A stretch of DNA of 28,128 nt from DASVDE01 sp036381235 (GTDB lineage: Bacteria; Actinomycetota; Thermoleophilia; Solirubrobacterales; 70-9), in assembly GCA_036381235.1 (NCBI GenBank), contig DASVDE010000005.1, positions 1-28,128 on the forward strand, given 5' to 3'. The notes beneath the pieces are model-generated. The model saw only the letters and a list, made by a program, of their open reading frames with translations, did not search any database and was not told where the DNA came from. A program made the position numbers and the translations under genes. Below, piece by piece: positions 13,701 to 22,100 of this stretch. The first letter of the stretch is position 1, and each line of letters opens with the position of its first letter.

Positions 13701-16320
13701 CTGGACGCTGTTCGCTCCCGACGTCTCGCCCGGCACCTCCGACTCGCCCACGCCGTTCAGCGTCGGGGTCGGCGGGCTGGAGGCGAAGACCGACTACGAG
13801 TTCCGAGTCGTGGTGGAGAAGCCCGGCTTCGCGACCGTGATTGGGACGAAGACGGCGAGCACCACGGCGGGGCCGCCGCAGATCACCGCGCTCAGCTCGA
13901 GCGGAGTCAGCGCGAGCGACGCCGACCTGCACGCCTCGATCAACCCACAGGGCGATCAGACCACCTATCACTTCGAGTACGGCCGGACCCCGGCCTACGG
14001 CCAGAGCACCGCCGAGGGAAGCGTCGGCGATGGGGTGCTGCCGGTGGCAGTGGGCAACCACATCGGCGGCCTCGACCCCGTCGTCTACCACTTCCGCGTC
14101 GTCGCCCACAACAACTTCGGCACGGCGATGAGCTCGGGCCAGACCTTCACCTTCTATCCCGAGCCCTGTCCCAACGCCACCGTGCGCCAGCAGACCGGAG
14201 CCGGACGCCTGCCCGACTGCCGAGCATATGAGATCGCCTCGCCGGGCGACACCGGCTCGGGCGTGATCCTGGAGCCGGGCGGCCCACAGTCGCCGCGGGC
14301 GACGAGCCCGGCGAGGGTGGCGTTCACCGGATCGCTGGGCGCCATCGTCGGCGCGGGCGGCAACCCGAGCGCGGCCAACGCCGACTACGTGGCGACGCGG
14401 GGCAGCTCGGGCTGGACGACGCGATTCGTCGGCCTCGACGCCGACCAGAAGGCGGTTTACGGCGGGCCGCCGGGCGAGGGCGGGGGCATCGAGGCCGATC
14501 TGGGCCTGAACCGGCTCCTGGCCTGGGATCGCGGGCAGGTGAACAGGACCTGCTGCGGTTTGGGCGGGTCGATGGCGCCGTACGTGCTCAACGCGTACGG
14601 CGATCAGATCGACCGCTGGCCGACGGCGGTCGAGGGATATCCGACGGCGCTCAACGATCTCGGCTGCTGGCTGCCGCCGGCGAGCGCCTACTGCGGGCCG
14701 CCGGGCGGCTTCTTTGGCAACGCCAAGCCCTCACCCGACTTCAGCCACTACTTTTTCTCCTCGCACAGCGTCGTATTCGCGCCCGGCGGAACGTCGAGCG
14801 GCATGCTTTCCGTCTACGACAACGACACCACGAACGGCGCGATAGCGGTCGCCTCGAAGCTGCCGGGCGGAGGCGACATCCCGATGGAGCCCGGGGTCGG
14901 CGCCGATGACATGCTCGGGCTACCCGCCGCTTCGAACGATGGCTCCCATGTCCTGATGGCGGCCTCGGGGACCGGGATCAGCGGCAAAACGACGAACCAG
15001 CCATTGCCCTTCCTCTGTGGTTGGACATCGGCCGGTGGCGGCAACTCGATAACTCTCAACTCGTGCCCCAGCTCGCTTCCCTCGCACCTCTACATGCGCG
15101 TCGGCGGCGGCGTCACCTACGACGTCTCCAAGGGACATCTCGTCGACTTCGAGGGCATGACGAGGGACGGCACGAAGATCTTCTTCTCCTCGAGCGAGGA
15201 CCTGACCGGCGACGGCAGCGACACGGACTCGAGCGTCGATCTCTACATGTGGAGCGAGGCCACCGACACGGTGACCCTGCTCTCGCAGGGTGGGGGAGCC
15301 GGCGACACCGACGCCTGTAATGCCGGCTGGGTTGCGAAGTGCGGAGCGGAGGTCGTCGGCAGCGAGGCGGGCGCGTCGATCGCCGACACCGACAACGCGA
15401 TCGCCGGCGATGCCGGAGACGTCTACTTCTACTCGCCCGAACAGCTGGTCGCCGGCCGGGGAATCCCGGGCCGGCGGAATCTCTATGTCGCGCGCGGGAG
15501 CGGCCTGCAGCTCGTGGCGACGATGGACGCCGACAAGCCGGCCAGCCGCATCCAGGTGTCCCCCGACGGCAAGCACGCGGCGATCGTGACGAGCTCGAAG
15601 GTCATGGGCTACGACAACACCTCGGCCGACGGGGTGTGCTCGCGCGACCCGTACGGGAATCCCACCAGCGGCCCCGCCTGCGAGGAGATGTACGCCTACG
15701 ACGCCGAGCATGACGAGGTTACCTGCGTCTCCTGTCTGCCGGACGGCGGCAGGCCGAGCAGCGACGTCAAGGCAAGCGAAAACGGGCTATTTATGAGCGA
15801 CGACGGCCGCACGTTCTTTTCGACCGGCGACGCCTTGCAGCCGCATGACACCAACCAGCAGACCGACGTCTATGAGTACGTTGGCGGCCGTCCACAGCTG
15901 ATTTCGACCGGCGTGTTCTCGTCGAGTTCGCTGTACTCCTCTTCGATCGGGCTGCTGGGGGTGAGCGCCGACGGTGTCGACGCGTATTTCCTGACCCTGG
16001 AGACGCTCGTCGCCGAGGATCAGAACGGGCCGTTCGTGAAGGTCTATGACGCGCGGACCAACGGCGGCTTCCCGGTGGCGGCGTCGATCGCTCCCTGCGC
16101 GGCCGCCGAGGAGTGCCACGGCTCCGGTTCGGCGCCGGCAGCGATGCCGACCATCGCCAGCGGCGCCAATCTCGGCATCGGCGGCAACGCGACGCAGCGC
16201 CGGGGGAAGAAGCACGGCAAGAAGCGAGTGAAGCATCACAGTAAGCGGCACAGGCACCACAAGCGGCCTCACAAGCACGAGCGGGCACGCAACAGCACGC
16301 AGAGGAGGGCCGGCGGATGA
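10786..16320 (+). CDS. giant secreted NHL / Fn3-like / beta-propeller protein (family A, copy 1)
   Basis: 1844 residues. GTG 10786 is preferred: GAGG (10774-10777) lies 8 bases upstream and a signal peptide follows (about residues 17-41, cleaving near PAAGAEL). Earlier in-frame starts lie before or inside the hairpin. An NHL-like propeller (to about residue 900) has three long beta modules inserted in its loops (about 147-285, 365-544 and 619-807), each with a Y(N/D)A...V(E/Q)xxxNxL core. Two Fn3-like domains follow (about 922-1029 and 1031-1124), then a signature CPN...RQQTGA...LPDCRAYE (1127-1149). A second WD40/TolB-like propeller runs to about 1750, with CVSC and ECHG cysteine motifs. The last 40 residues are Lys/Arg/His-rich. 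It is extracellular, with likely binding or structural roles; no enzyme active site was found. Its stop overlaps the next start (ATGA), and AGGAGGG inside the tail serves that gene. Confidence 0.9.
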   Translation: MTIREHRTQGSRCRRRGLRIARCAFLPTAALVAILVLAPAAGAELGPIGSLEVDRSGGWIGPLGINHDGVGGADPGDLFVGTATLTDPPQLQRLSSMGALKDQWDRGYKNIAVDQGSGEVFGLGSLYVDASSPTGDLLRRFGFDTVAYGPGDSAADAQLVLRIRANAGTFTVCVPFSCTDARSTVSDPIPYNASPGTVENTINAMLAKAVDIAPSYNPVFSGTTVSVTGGVGNAAGDSPYTITFGGTAAGDQAPSLSTTALNLTRTGGGPLAAITTLAAGGGYEICEPAAGDTCKEGAVDPESRGGSLYFPDDIAVAPSSAPNAGNVLVSEPNFHRVEEYSPTGTFVREFGWDVIDHGPNDSSAHEVQKVTLGANTTGGRFSLLYNGRTTGAAGTGTLTSGSTTVNNVTTSNGAFAIGQVISADSGTGIPVGTTVTGVGANTLTLSAAATANSVGQDLTGNDIAYNASPAQVEAALNSLSSIGGAGGSVSVSGADGGPYTVTFGGNLGGDNLAQMTSSATGLTVSGGSKSATVSTTAEGGAFETCVAVAGDICKAGKAGVTGRNGSQLGQFTSFELKVAEDSSGAIYVVDDNEYRVQKLTPAAGDQLIPSLFGSNDEMQELTVNAGAGQFRLSYGTQADAVSGVGDFHEGSTTVTNVTPSTSQFKVGERITTSGAGLTLWPASVDVFITAIGPGTLTVSEPPGADSLNRQISSDLPYTTPDLPYDAPASGPGSVQAALNALPSISSGDGSVTVTGGPGDSSPYEISFDGGPLAKSDALTIKPSQGSTLLSGGSGPGADQATVVTVVTGGPNGTAGSDSPFDIAIDDADNVYVLKNYVAGTVVCPNGVPSSAEARIQRLDTAGTVQDVSVGCLRIRPGPQQPVNLTIDPVGGIPYVAYTGATPLTNGYKHRIYAFGDLGGAPELSLASPSSIDAHSVTISGTITPHGPADADQYPIPVTARYRVEYRKVGDPDWTLFAPDVSPGTSDSPTPFSVGVGGLEAKTDYEFRVVVEKPGFATVIGTKTASTTAGPPQITALSSSGVSASDADLHASINPQGDQTTYHFEYGRTPAYGQSTAEGSVGDGVLPVAVGNHIGGLDPVVYHFRVVAHNNFGTAMSSGQTFTFYPEPCPNATVRQQTGAGRLPDCRAYEIASPGDTGSGVILEPGGPQSPRATSPARVAFTGSLGAIVGAGGNPSAANADYVATRGSSGWTTRFVGLDADQKAVYGGPPGEGGGIEADLGLNRLLAWDRGQVNRTCCGLGGSMAPYVLNAYGDQIDRWPTAVEGYPTALNDLGCWLPPASAYCGPPGGFFGNAKPSPDFSHYFFSSHSVVFAPGGTSSGMLSVYDNDTTNGAIAVASKLPGGGDIPMEPGVGADDMLGLPAASNDGSHVLMAASGTGISGKTTNQPLPFLCGWTSAGGGNSITLNSCPSSLPSHLYMRVGGGVTYDVSKGHLVDFEGMTRDGTKIFFSSSEDLTGDGSDTDSSVDLYMWSEATDTVTLLSQGGGAGDTDACNAGWVAKCGAEVVGSEAGASIADTDNAIAGDAGDVYFYSPEQLVAGRGIPGRRNLYVARGSGLQLVATMDADKPASRIQVSPDGKHAAIVTSSKVMGYDNTSADGVCSRDPYGNPTSGPACEEMYAYDAEHDEVTCVSCLPDGGRPSSDVKASENGLFMSDDGRTFFSTGDALQPHDTNQQTDVYEYVGGRPQLISTGVFSSSSLYSSSIGLLGVSADGVDAYFLTLETLVAEDQNGPFVKVYDARTNGGFPVAASIAPCAAAEECHGSGSAPAAMPTIASGANLGIGGNATQRRGKKHGKKRVKHHSKRHRHHKRPHKHERARNSTQRRAGG

Positions 16321-19178
16321 GCGCGCGCGGAAGGCATGCTCTGCCGCGCACGATCGCCGCGCTGACGGCGGCGATTGCGCTACTGCTCTGTTCGGGTAGC
16401 GAGCGCGCCGAGGGGAAGGTGCCAATCTACGCGTTCGCGACGTCGCTGAAGGCGATCCCGGGCTCCTCGCAGGCGGCACAGGCGGCAGGGGCTCATTCGG
16501 ATCTGAAAATCGACTTCTCGATCGGCACCCCGGCGACGGAGCCGGCGGTGCCGTGCCTGTGCAATGCGATCAAGGAGATCACGATCAACACCCCGTCGGG
16601 AGTCGTGGGAACTCCGGCAAACGTCCCTCGCTGCACGGCGGCTGAGTTCTCGGCCTCGCGATGCCCAGTGGAAAGCCAGATCGGCATCGTCGCCCTCGAC
16701 CTCGTGGAGCCAGGTGAAAACACGGCGGCAATGGCGATCTTCAATATGGTGCCCCGGCCTGATCAGCTGGCGCTGTTCGCATTCGCGACGCCGGTCGTGC
16801 CATCGCCGATCTACAGCAGCTTCACCGCGCGAACGGAGAGTGACTACGGGCTGGAAGTGAAGACGTACGGGATCCCCACCCTGTTTCCTCCCTATCGGGT
16901 GACGTACTACCTGTGGGGGGTGCCGGCGGATCCGGTCCACGATACGTTGCGGGTGCCGTTGGACAACTGGGGGCCACCGGAGTTCAGCGTCCTCAGCCGG
17001 GGGGCTTCGGGCTGCAACACCAACGACCCGCGGCCGGCGATCGACCGCTACGAGTTCCCGACGCTCGAGTGCCCCGCCTATGCCGGCTCGGGCGCAGTGG
17101 CCTCGGCCGCCCCCTCCGCGCCGTTTCTCTCCAACCCGACGACCTGCGGGGGGCCGCTGAGCGCGACGATGCGGACCGACGCCTACGACCTGGATACCGA
17201 CTTCGCGACGACGTCTATGCCGGCGACGACCGACTGCGATCAGCTCAGCTTCGACCCGAGCCTGGCGGCGAAGCCGACGACCAGCAAGGCGGACTCGCCC
17301 TCCGGTCTGGACATCGACCTGACTGTGCCGCAGACACTGAGCCCGAGCACGCCCTCGCCCTCGGCGATCAGGGCGGCGAAAATCGAGTTGCCGGCCGGCT
17401 TCACGATCAATCCGAACGCCGCCGACGGCAAGCTGTCGTGCACCGACGTGCAGGCGAAATTTGGCACGCGCGATCCGGCCCAATGCCCCGAGCACTCGAA
17501 GATCGGCACGCTGGGCATCACCTCTGCCTCCTTCCCGGGAGTGCTGCCGGGAGCGATTTATCTCGGAGAGCCCAAGCCCGGCAACCGCTACCGGATCTTC
17601 CTGGTCGCCGACGGCTTCTCGCTGCACGTGAAGCAGCTGGGAACGGTAACCCCCGATCCGAACACTGGCCAGTTGATGACTACCTTGCAGGATCTGCCGC
17701 AGTTCAACTTCCAGGAGTTCAAGATGCATCTCTTCGGCGCCGAGAAGGGCCTGCTCTCGACGCCCGAGCGCTGCGGCACCTACCCCGTGCACAGCACCTT
17801 CACCCCGTGGGCTGCTCCGGACATCCCCGAGCAAACTTCGACCCAATTCTTCACGATCGACTCCGGGCCGAACGGCACGCCCTGCCCAGGCTTGACGCGC
17901 CCCTTCGGCCCGAGCTTCGATGCGGGGGTGACGGACAACACGGCGGGAGGGCACTCGACCTTCAGCCTCGATCTGAAGCGCCCCGACGGAGACCAGAGCC
18001 TCATCGGCCTGAAAGTCGCCACCCCGCCCGGCTTCGCCGCCACCCTGAAGGGCATCCCCTACTGCCCGGAGGCGGCGATCGCCCAGCTCTCCAACTCACT
18101 TTACACGGGCCTCAGCGAGATCGCCTCCTCCGCCTGCTCTGCGGAGTCCCAGGTCGGCACAGCGGTGGCCGCCGCCGGCACCGGCTCCAAACCGTTCTAC
18201 GTCAACGGCAAGGCCTACCTCGCCGGCCCCTATAAGGGGGCGCCGCTTTCGCTGGTGGTCGTGATCCCCGCCGTCTCGGGTCCCTATGACCTCGGCAACG
18301 TCGCGGTCAGAGCGGCGATAGATGTCGACCCGGTAACCGCTCAGGTGACGACGACGTCCGATCCGCTGCCCTTGATCCGCGAGGGAATCCCGCTGAGAAC
18401 GAGGGAGATCCGCGTCGACCTCGACCGGCCCGACTTCGCCCTCAACCCGACCAACTGCTCGCCGCTTTCGGTCGAGGCCCAGGCATCGGGAGACGAGGGC
18501 GGGGTGGCCGACCTCTCCTCTCACTTCCAGATCGCCAACTGCGCGGTGCTCGGCTTCGAGCCCGAGCTTGCGGTCAAGGTGCTGGGCCCGATGAAGCGCG
18601 TCGGGCACCCGAGGCTGCGTGCGATCTTGAAGACCAACGCAGGCGAGGCGAACCTGGCGCGCACCGTCGTCGCTCTGCCGCACTCCGAGTTCCTTGACTC
18701 GACACACATCCGCTCGGTCTGCACGCGAGCGGACTTCGCCGCGAACAGCTGCCCGCCGGGGTCGGTCTACGGCCGCGCCGCAGCCTTCAGCCCGCTGCTG
18801 GACGATCCGCTCAGAGGGCCGGTCTACCTGCGCTCCTCGGGCAAGGAGCTACCCGATCTGGTTGCAGACCTGCACGGCCAGTTCGACATCGAGGTCTCCG
18901 GGCACATCGACTCCGACCGCAACCAGGGGATTCGCACCACCTTCGATGCGATCCCCGACGTGCCGGTCTCCAAGTTCGTCTTGAACATGCAGAGCGGGCG
19001 TAAGGGTCTGATCCAGAACTCGAAGGATCTCTGCGCCGGCGCGGGCAAGGTGACGGTGAAGATGGACGGCCAAAACGGCCGTCTGCACGACTTCCGCTCA
19101 AAGCTCGATACCGCCTGCAAGAAGCGCAAGCGCCATCGCAGGGCGGGGATCGCCAGGGCGAGGAGCGCCCTCCGATGA
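16317..19178 (+). CDS. large secreted repeat protein (family B, copy 1)
   Basis: 953 residues. ATG 16317 overlaps the previous stop by four bases, with AGGAGGG (16303-16309) seven bases upstream. A signal peptide covers about residues 1-33. No known domain is recognised. The protein is built from four related modules, each with a cysteine, a spacer, and CPxxSxIG: CTAAEFSASRCPVESQIG, CTDVQAKF...CPEHSKIGTL, CPEAAIAQL...CSAESQVGTA and CTRADFAANSCPPGSVYG. The last three are followed by a G-x-(A/V)-Y-L strand (GAIYLGEPKPG, GKAYLAGPYKG, GPVYLRSSG). The paired cysteines probably form disulphides outside the cell. The tail CKKRKRHRRAGIARARSALR is strongly basic. It is a paralogue of the protein at 23629 and is translationally coupled on both sides to family A proteins, which suggests an A-B partnership. 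Confidence 0.88.
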   Translation: MSARGRHALPRTIAALTAAIALLLCSGSERAEGKVPIYAFATSLKAIPGSSQAAQAAGAHSDLKIDFSIGTPATEPAVPCLCNAIKEITINTPSGVVGTPANVPRCTAAEFSASRCPVESQIGIVALDLVEPGENTAAMAIFNMVPRPDQLALFAFATPVVPSPIYSSFTARTESDYGLEVKTYGIPTLFPPYRVTYYLWGVPADPVHDTLRVPLDNWGPPEFSVLSRGASGCNTNDPRPAIDRYEFPTLECPAYAGSGAVASAAPSAPFLSNPTTCGGPLSATMRTDAYDLDTDFATTSMPATTDCDQLSFDPSLAAKPTTSKADSPSGLDIDLTVPQTLSPSTPSPSAIRAAKIELPAGFTINPNAADGKLSCTDVQAKFGTRDPAQCPEHSKIGTLGITSASFPGVLPGAIYLGEPKPGNRYRIFLVADGFSLHVKQLGTVTPDPNTGQLMTTLQDLPQFNFQEFKMHLFGAEKGLLSTPERCGTYPVHSTFTPWAAPDIPEQTSTQFFTIDSGPNGTPCPGLTRPFGPSFDAGVTDNTAGGHSTFSLDLKRPDGDQSLIGLKVATPPGFAATLKGIPYCPEAAIAQLSNSLYTGLSEIASSACSAESQVGTAVAAAGTGSKPFYVNGKAYLAGPYKGAPLSLVVVIPAVSGPYDLGNVAVRAAIDVDPVTAQVTTTSDPLPLIREGIPLRTREIRVDLDRPDFALNPTNCSPLSVEAQASGDEGGVADLSSHFQIANCAVLGFEPELAVKVLGPMKRVGHPRLRAILKTNAGEANLARTVVALPHSEFLDSTHIRSVCTRADFAANSCPPGSVYGRAAAFSPLLDDPLRGPVYLRSSGKELPDLVADLHGQFDIEVSGHIDSDRNQGIRTTFDAIPDVPVSKFVLNMQSGRKGLIQNSKDLCAGAGKVTVKMDGQNGRLHDFRSKLDTACKKRKRHRRAGIARARSALR

Positions 19179-22100
19179 GGGCGCGGATCGCGATCGCGGC
19201 GGCAGTGGCCTGCGTGATCGGAGCGATCGGTGCTCCTGTCGCCCGGGCGGACCTGACCTATGACTTCACGTTCGGTGGCAACGGCACCGGTGCCGGGCAG
19301 TTCAGCAACGCCACCGGCGTCGCGGTAAACCACACCACCGGCGACGTCTACGTTTCCGACACCGACAACAACCGCGTGCAGCAGTTCGACGCCGGCGGCA
19401 ACTTCATCCGCATGTGGGGCAGGGGCGTCGACCAGGACACCGGCGCCAACGTCTGCACGGCGGTGTCGGGCCACACCTGCAAAGCGGGCGAAACGGGCGG
19501 TGCGGCTGGGGCCTTCAACTCACCGAGGGGGATCGGCATAGACAACTCCGGCGGACCCGCGAGCGGCGCCGTCTACGTGCAGGACACCGCCAACAATCGG
19601 ATCCAGAAGTTCAGCGCCGGCGGGACCTTCGTCTTGACCTGGGGCAAGGCGGTCAACCTCGATACCGGCGGGGACCTATGCACGGCGGCATCCGGGAACA
19701 CCTGCAAGAGCGGCAATACGTCGGGGGTCGCCGGCGATCCGCAAGCCGTCCCGCCGATTCCCGACCTGCCGAGCACGCCGGGGGAGTTCGCCGGTTGGTC
19801 GGGGACATTGGCCTCCGTTCCTCAGTTGGCGGTGGACGGCAACGGCTTCATCTACGTCAACGAACCAAACGCGATCCCCGAGCCCCGGGTGCAGAAATTC
19901 GACTCCGATGGGGATTTCGTGGGCCAGATCGCGCCCGGTGATACAACGCCTCAAGGGATCAACTTCAGCAGGGGAATAGCGACAAATGCGGAGGGCGATG
20001 TCTACGTACTTGACGCAATCGCCTTTGATCACGGGATCATCAAGCGTTTCGATGCTGGAGAGTTCGACGTCGACGGAACTGCGGCAAGTGCCGCACAGTT
20101 GTTCGCAGACCGCACGCAGCCACGAATTGCCGCGATCGACCCGAGCAACGACTTCCTGCTGGTGTGGGACAACGGTTCGGCGTGCAGCCAGGTCGGCCCG
20201 GAGGCGGCCCACCTGCGCGAGTTCGCCTCGACCGGACAGCAGGTCGACTGCAGCATCCCCGTCGTGCCCTCGCTCGAGGGCACGACGGGGATGGCGGCTT
20301 CAGTGGACCACAGGCTCTATGCCGCGGTCGGCTCCGAGATTCGCGTCTTCGACCTGCCGGCCTCCGCGGCGCCGGCGGTAGCCTCTTTCCTGGCTTCGAG
20401 CGTCGCGTCGAAAGGGGCGACGATCACGGCTCAGGTCGCGGCCCATCTCTCAGAGACCGATGTCCACGTCAAGTACGGGCTTGCCAACTGCTCGCTCAAC
20501 GCCTGCACGACGGCGCCGGACTCCGACGCGATCGGCGCGGCGCTGGCGCCGACAGAGGCAAGCATCTCGATCCAGGGCCTGACACCCGGTACTACCTACC
20601 ACTACCGGGTGATCGCCGAGAACGGCAAGGGGTCCGACACCAGCCCCGACGGCACCTTCACCACCTTTCCGACCGCCCTCTTCGACCCCTCCTGCCCCAA
20701 CAACCTCGCTCGTCAGCAGACCGGCGCGGCCTTCATCCTCGATTGTCGCGCCTACGAGCTGGTCTCCGCCGAGAACTCAGGCGGTTACAACGTAGAGTCG
20801 AACTTGGTCGACGGCCAGACACCTTTCAACGGGTACCCCCTGGCGACGGGCAAGGCGCTCTACGCGGTTCACAACGGCGGCATCCCGGGGACCGGCAAGC
20901 CGACCAACCGCGGCCTCGATCCCTACGTCGCCACCCGCGATGAAGCAAATCGGCGCTGGGTGACCAAATACGTGGGCATCCCCGCCGACGCTCCCTCGAA
21001 CGCACCCTTCTCCTCGACCCTAGCTGGTGCCGACGCAGGCCTCTCATCCTTTGCCTTCTCGGGCCCCGACCTATGCGATCCCTGCTTCGCCGACGGAACC
21101 GCCGGCATTCCAATCCGGCTGCCTGACGGCAGCCTTGTGCAGGGAATGGCGGGCTCGCTGCCGGTGGCCTCGCCCGAGCCCTCGGGCGGCGTGAAGAAGC
21201 ACCTCTCCGCCGACGGCTCGCACTTCCTCTTCGCTTCGACGCAGCAGTTCGAGCCGGCGGGCAACTCCAACGGCACCGATGTGACGATCTACGAGCGGGA
21301 CCTGAACACTGACACCACCGAGGTCGTCTCGACCCTGCCCGGCGGGGCGACAATCGCAAACGGCACCGACGTCGAGGCGCTCAATGTCTCCAACAACGGC
21401 TCGCGAGTGCTGATCGGCGCCCCGGTGAAAATCGACGCCGACGGCAACGTCTACTACGACCTCTACCTGCGTGAGGCGGGCTCGCCTGACTCCATACAGA
21501 TCGCAAGCGCCGGCGACGGGGCGCTCTACGCGGGGATGAGTGCCGACGGATCGCAAGTCTACTTCACCACCACCGACAACCTCGCCGATGACACCGACGG
21601 CTCCGCCGACCTGTTCCGGGCGACGGTCTCAGGCGGCGCGGCAACGATAGAGCGGGTCTCGAGCGGAACGGGCGACGCCGGCAACACTGACCTCTGCAAC
21701 CCCTCCGCCAACAGCTACAACAACCTGGATTGGAATGTGCTCCCCGGGCGACCGACCGACTGCTCGGTGGTGGCGATCGGCGGCGGCGGCGGTGTCGCTC
21801 CCGCAAGTGGAGCGGTCTACCTCCTCTCGCCGGAGAAGCTCGACGGCAACGGACAGCCCGGCTCGCCGAACCTCTTCCTGGCGCGCCCGGGAGAGGCGCC
21901 GCAGTTCGTCGCGACGCTCGAGTCGAGCGCGAGCACGCCGCTGGGCCTGGCTACGCATGGCGTGATCCTCCCCGCCCTGGGCGCTGCGGCGAACCCGGGC
22001 GGCACGGCGATCGACGGCCAGAACGGCAGCATCTACATCTACAGCCGGGGCAGCGATTCTCCGCGCGAGGGGGGCGGCGCGGCGGTCGCGAGCGTGAAGA

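Noticed and set aside
12217..14109. 630-codon open frame on the minus strand
   Set aside because: It lies wholly antisense to family A copy 1, is Asp/Arg/Val/Gly-rich as expected for the complement of this codon usage, and has no domain. It is a GC-driven shadow.
15724..16120. CxxC and ECHG motifs in family A as c-type heme sites
   Set aside because: The CxxC (CVSC, CASC) is not followed by His, and ECHG has its partner cysteine six residues back rather than three; CxxCH is not formed. Disulphides are more likely.
16380..17954. 524-codon open frame on the minus strand
   Set aside because: Antisense to family B copy 1; Arg/Gly-rich composition without a recognisable fold.
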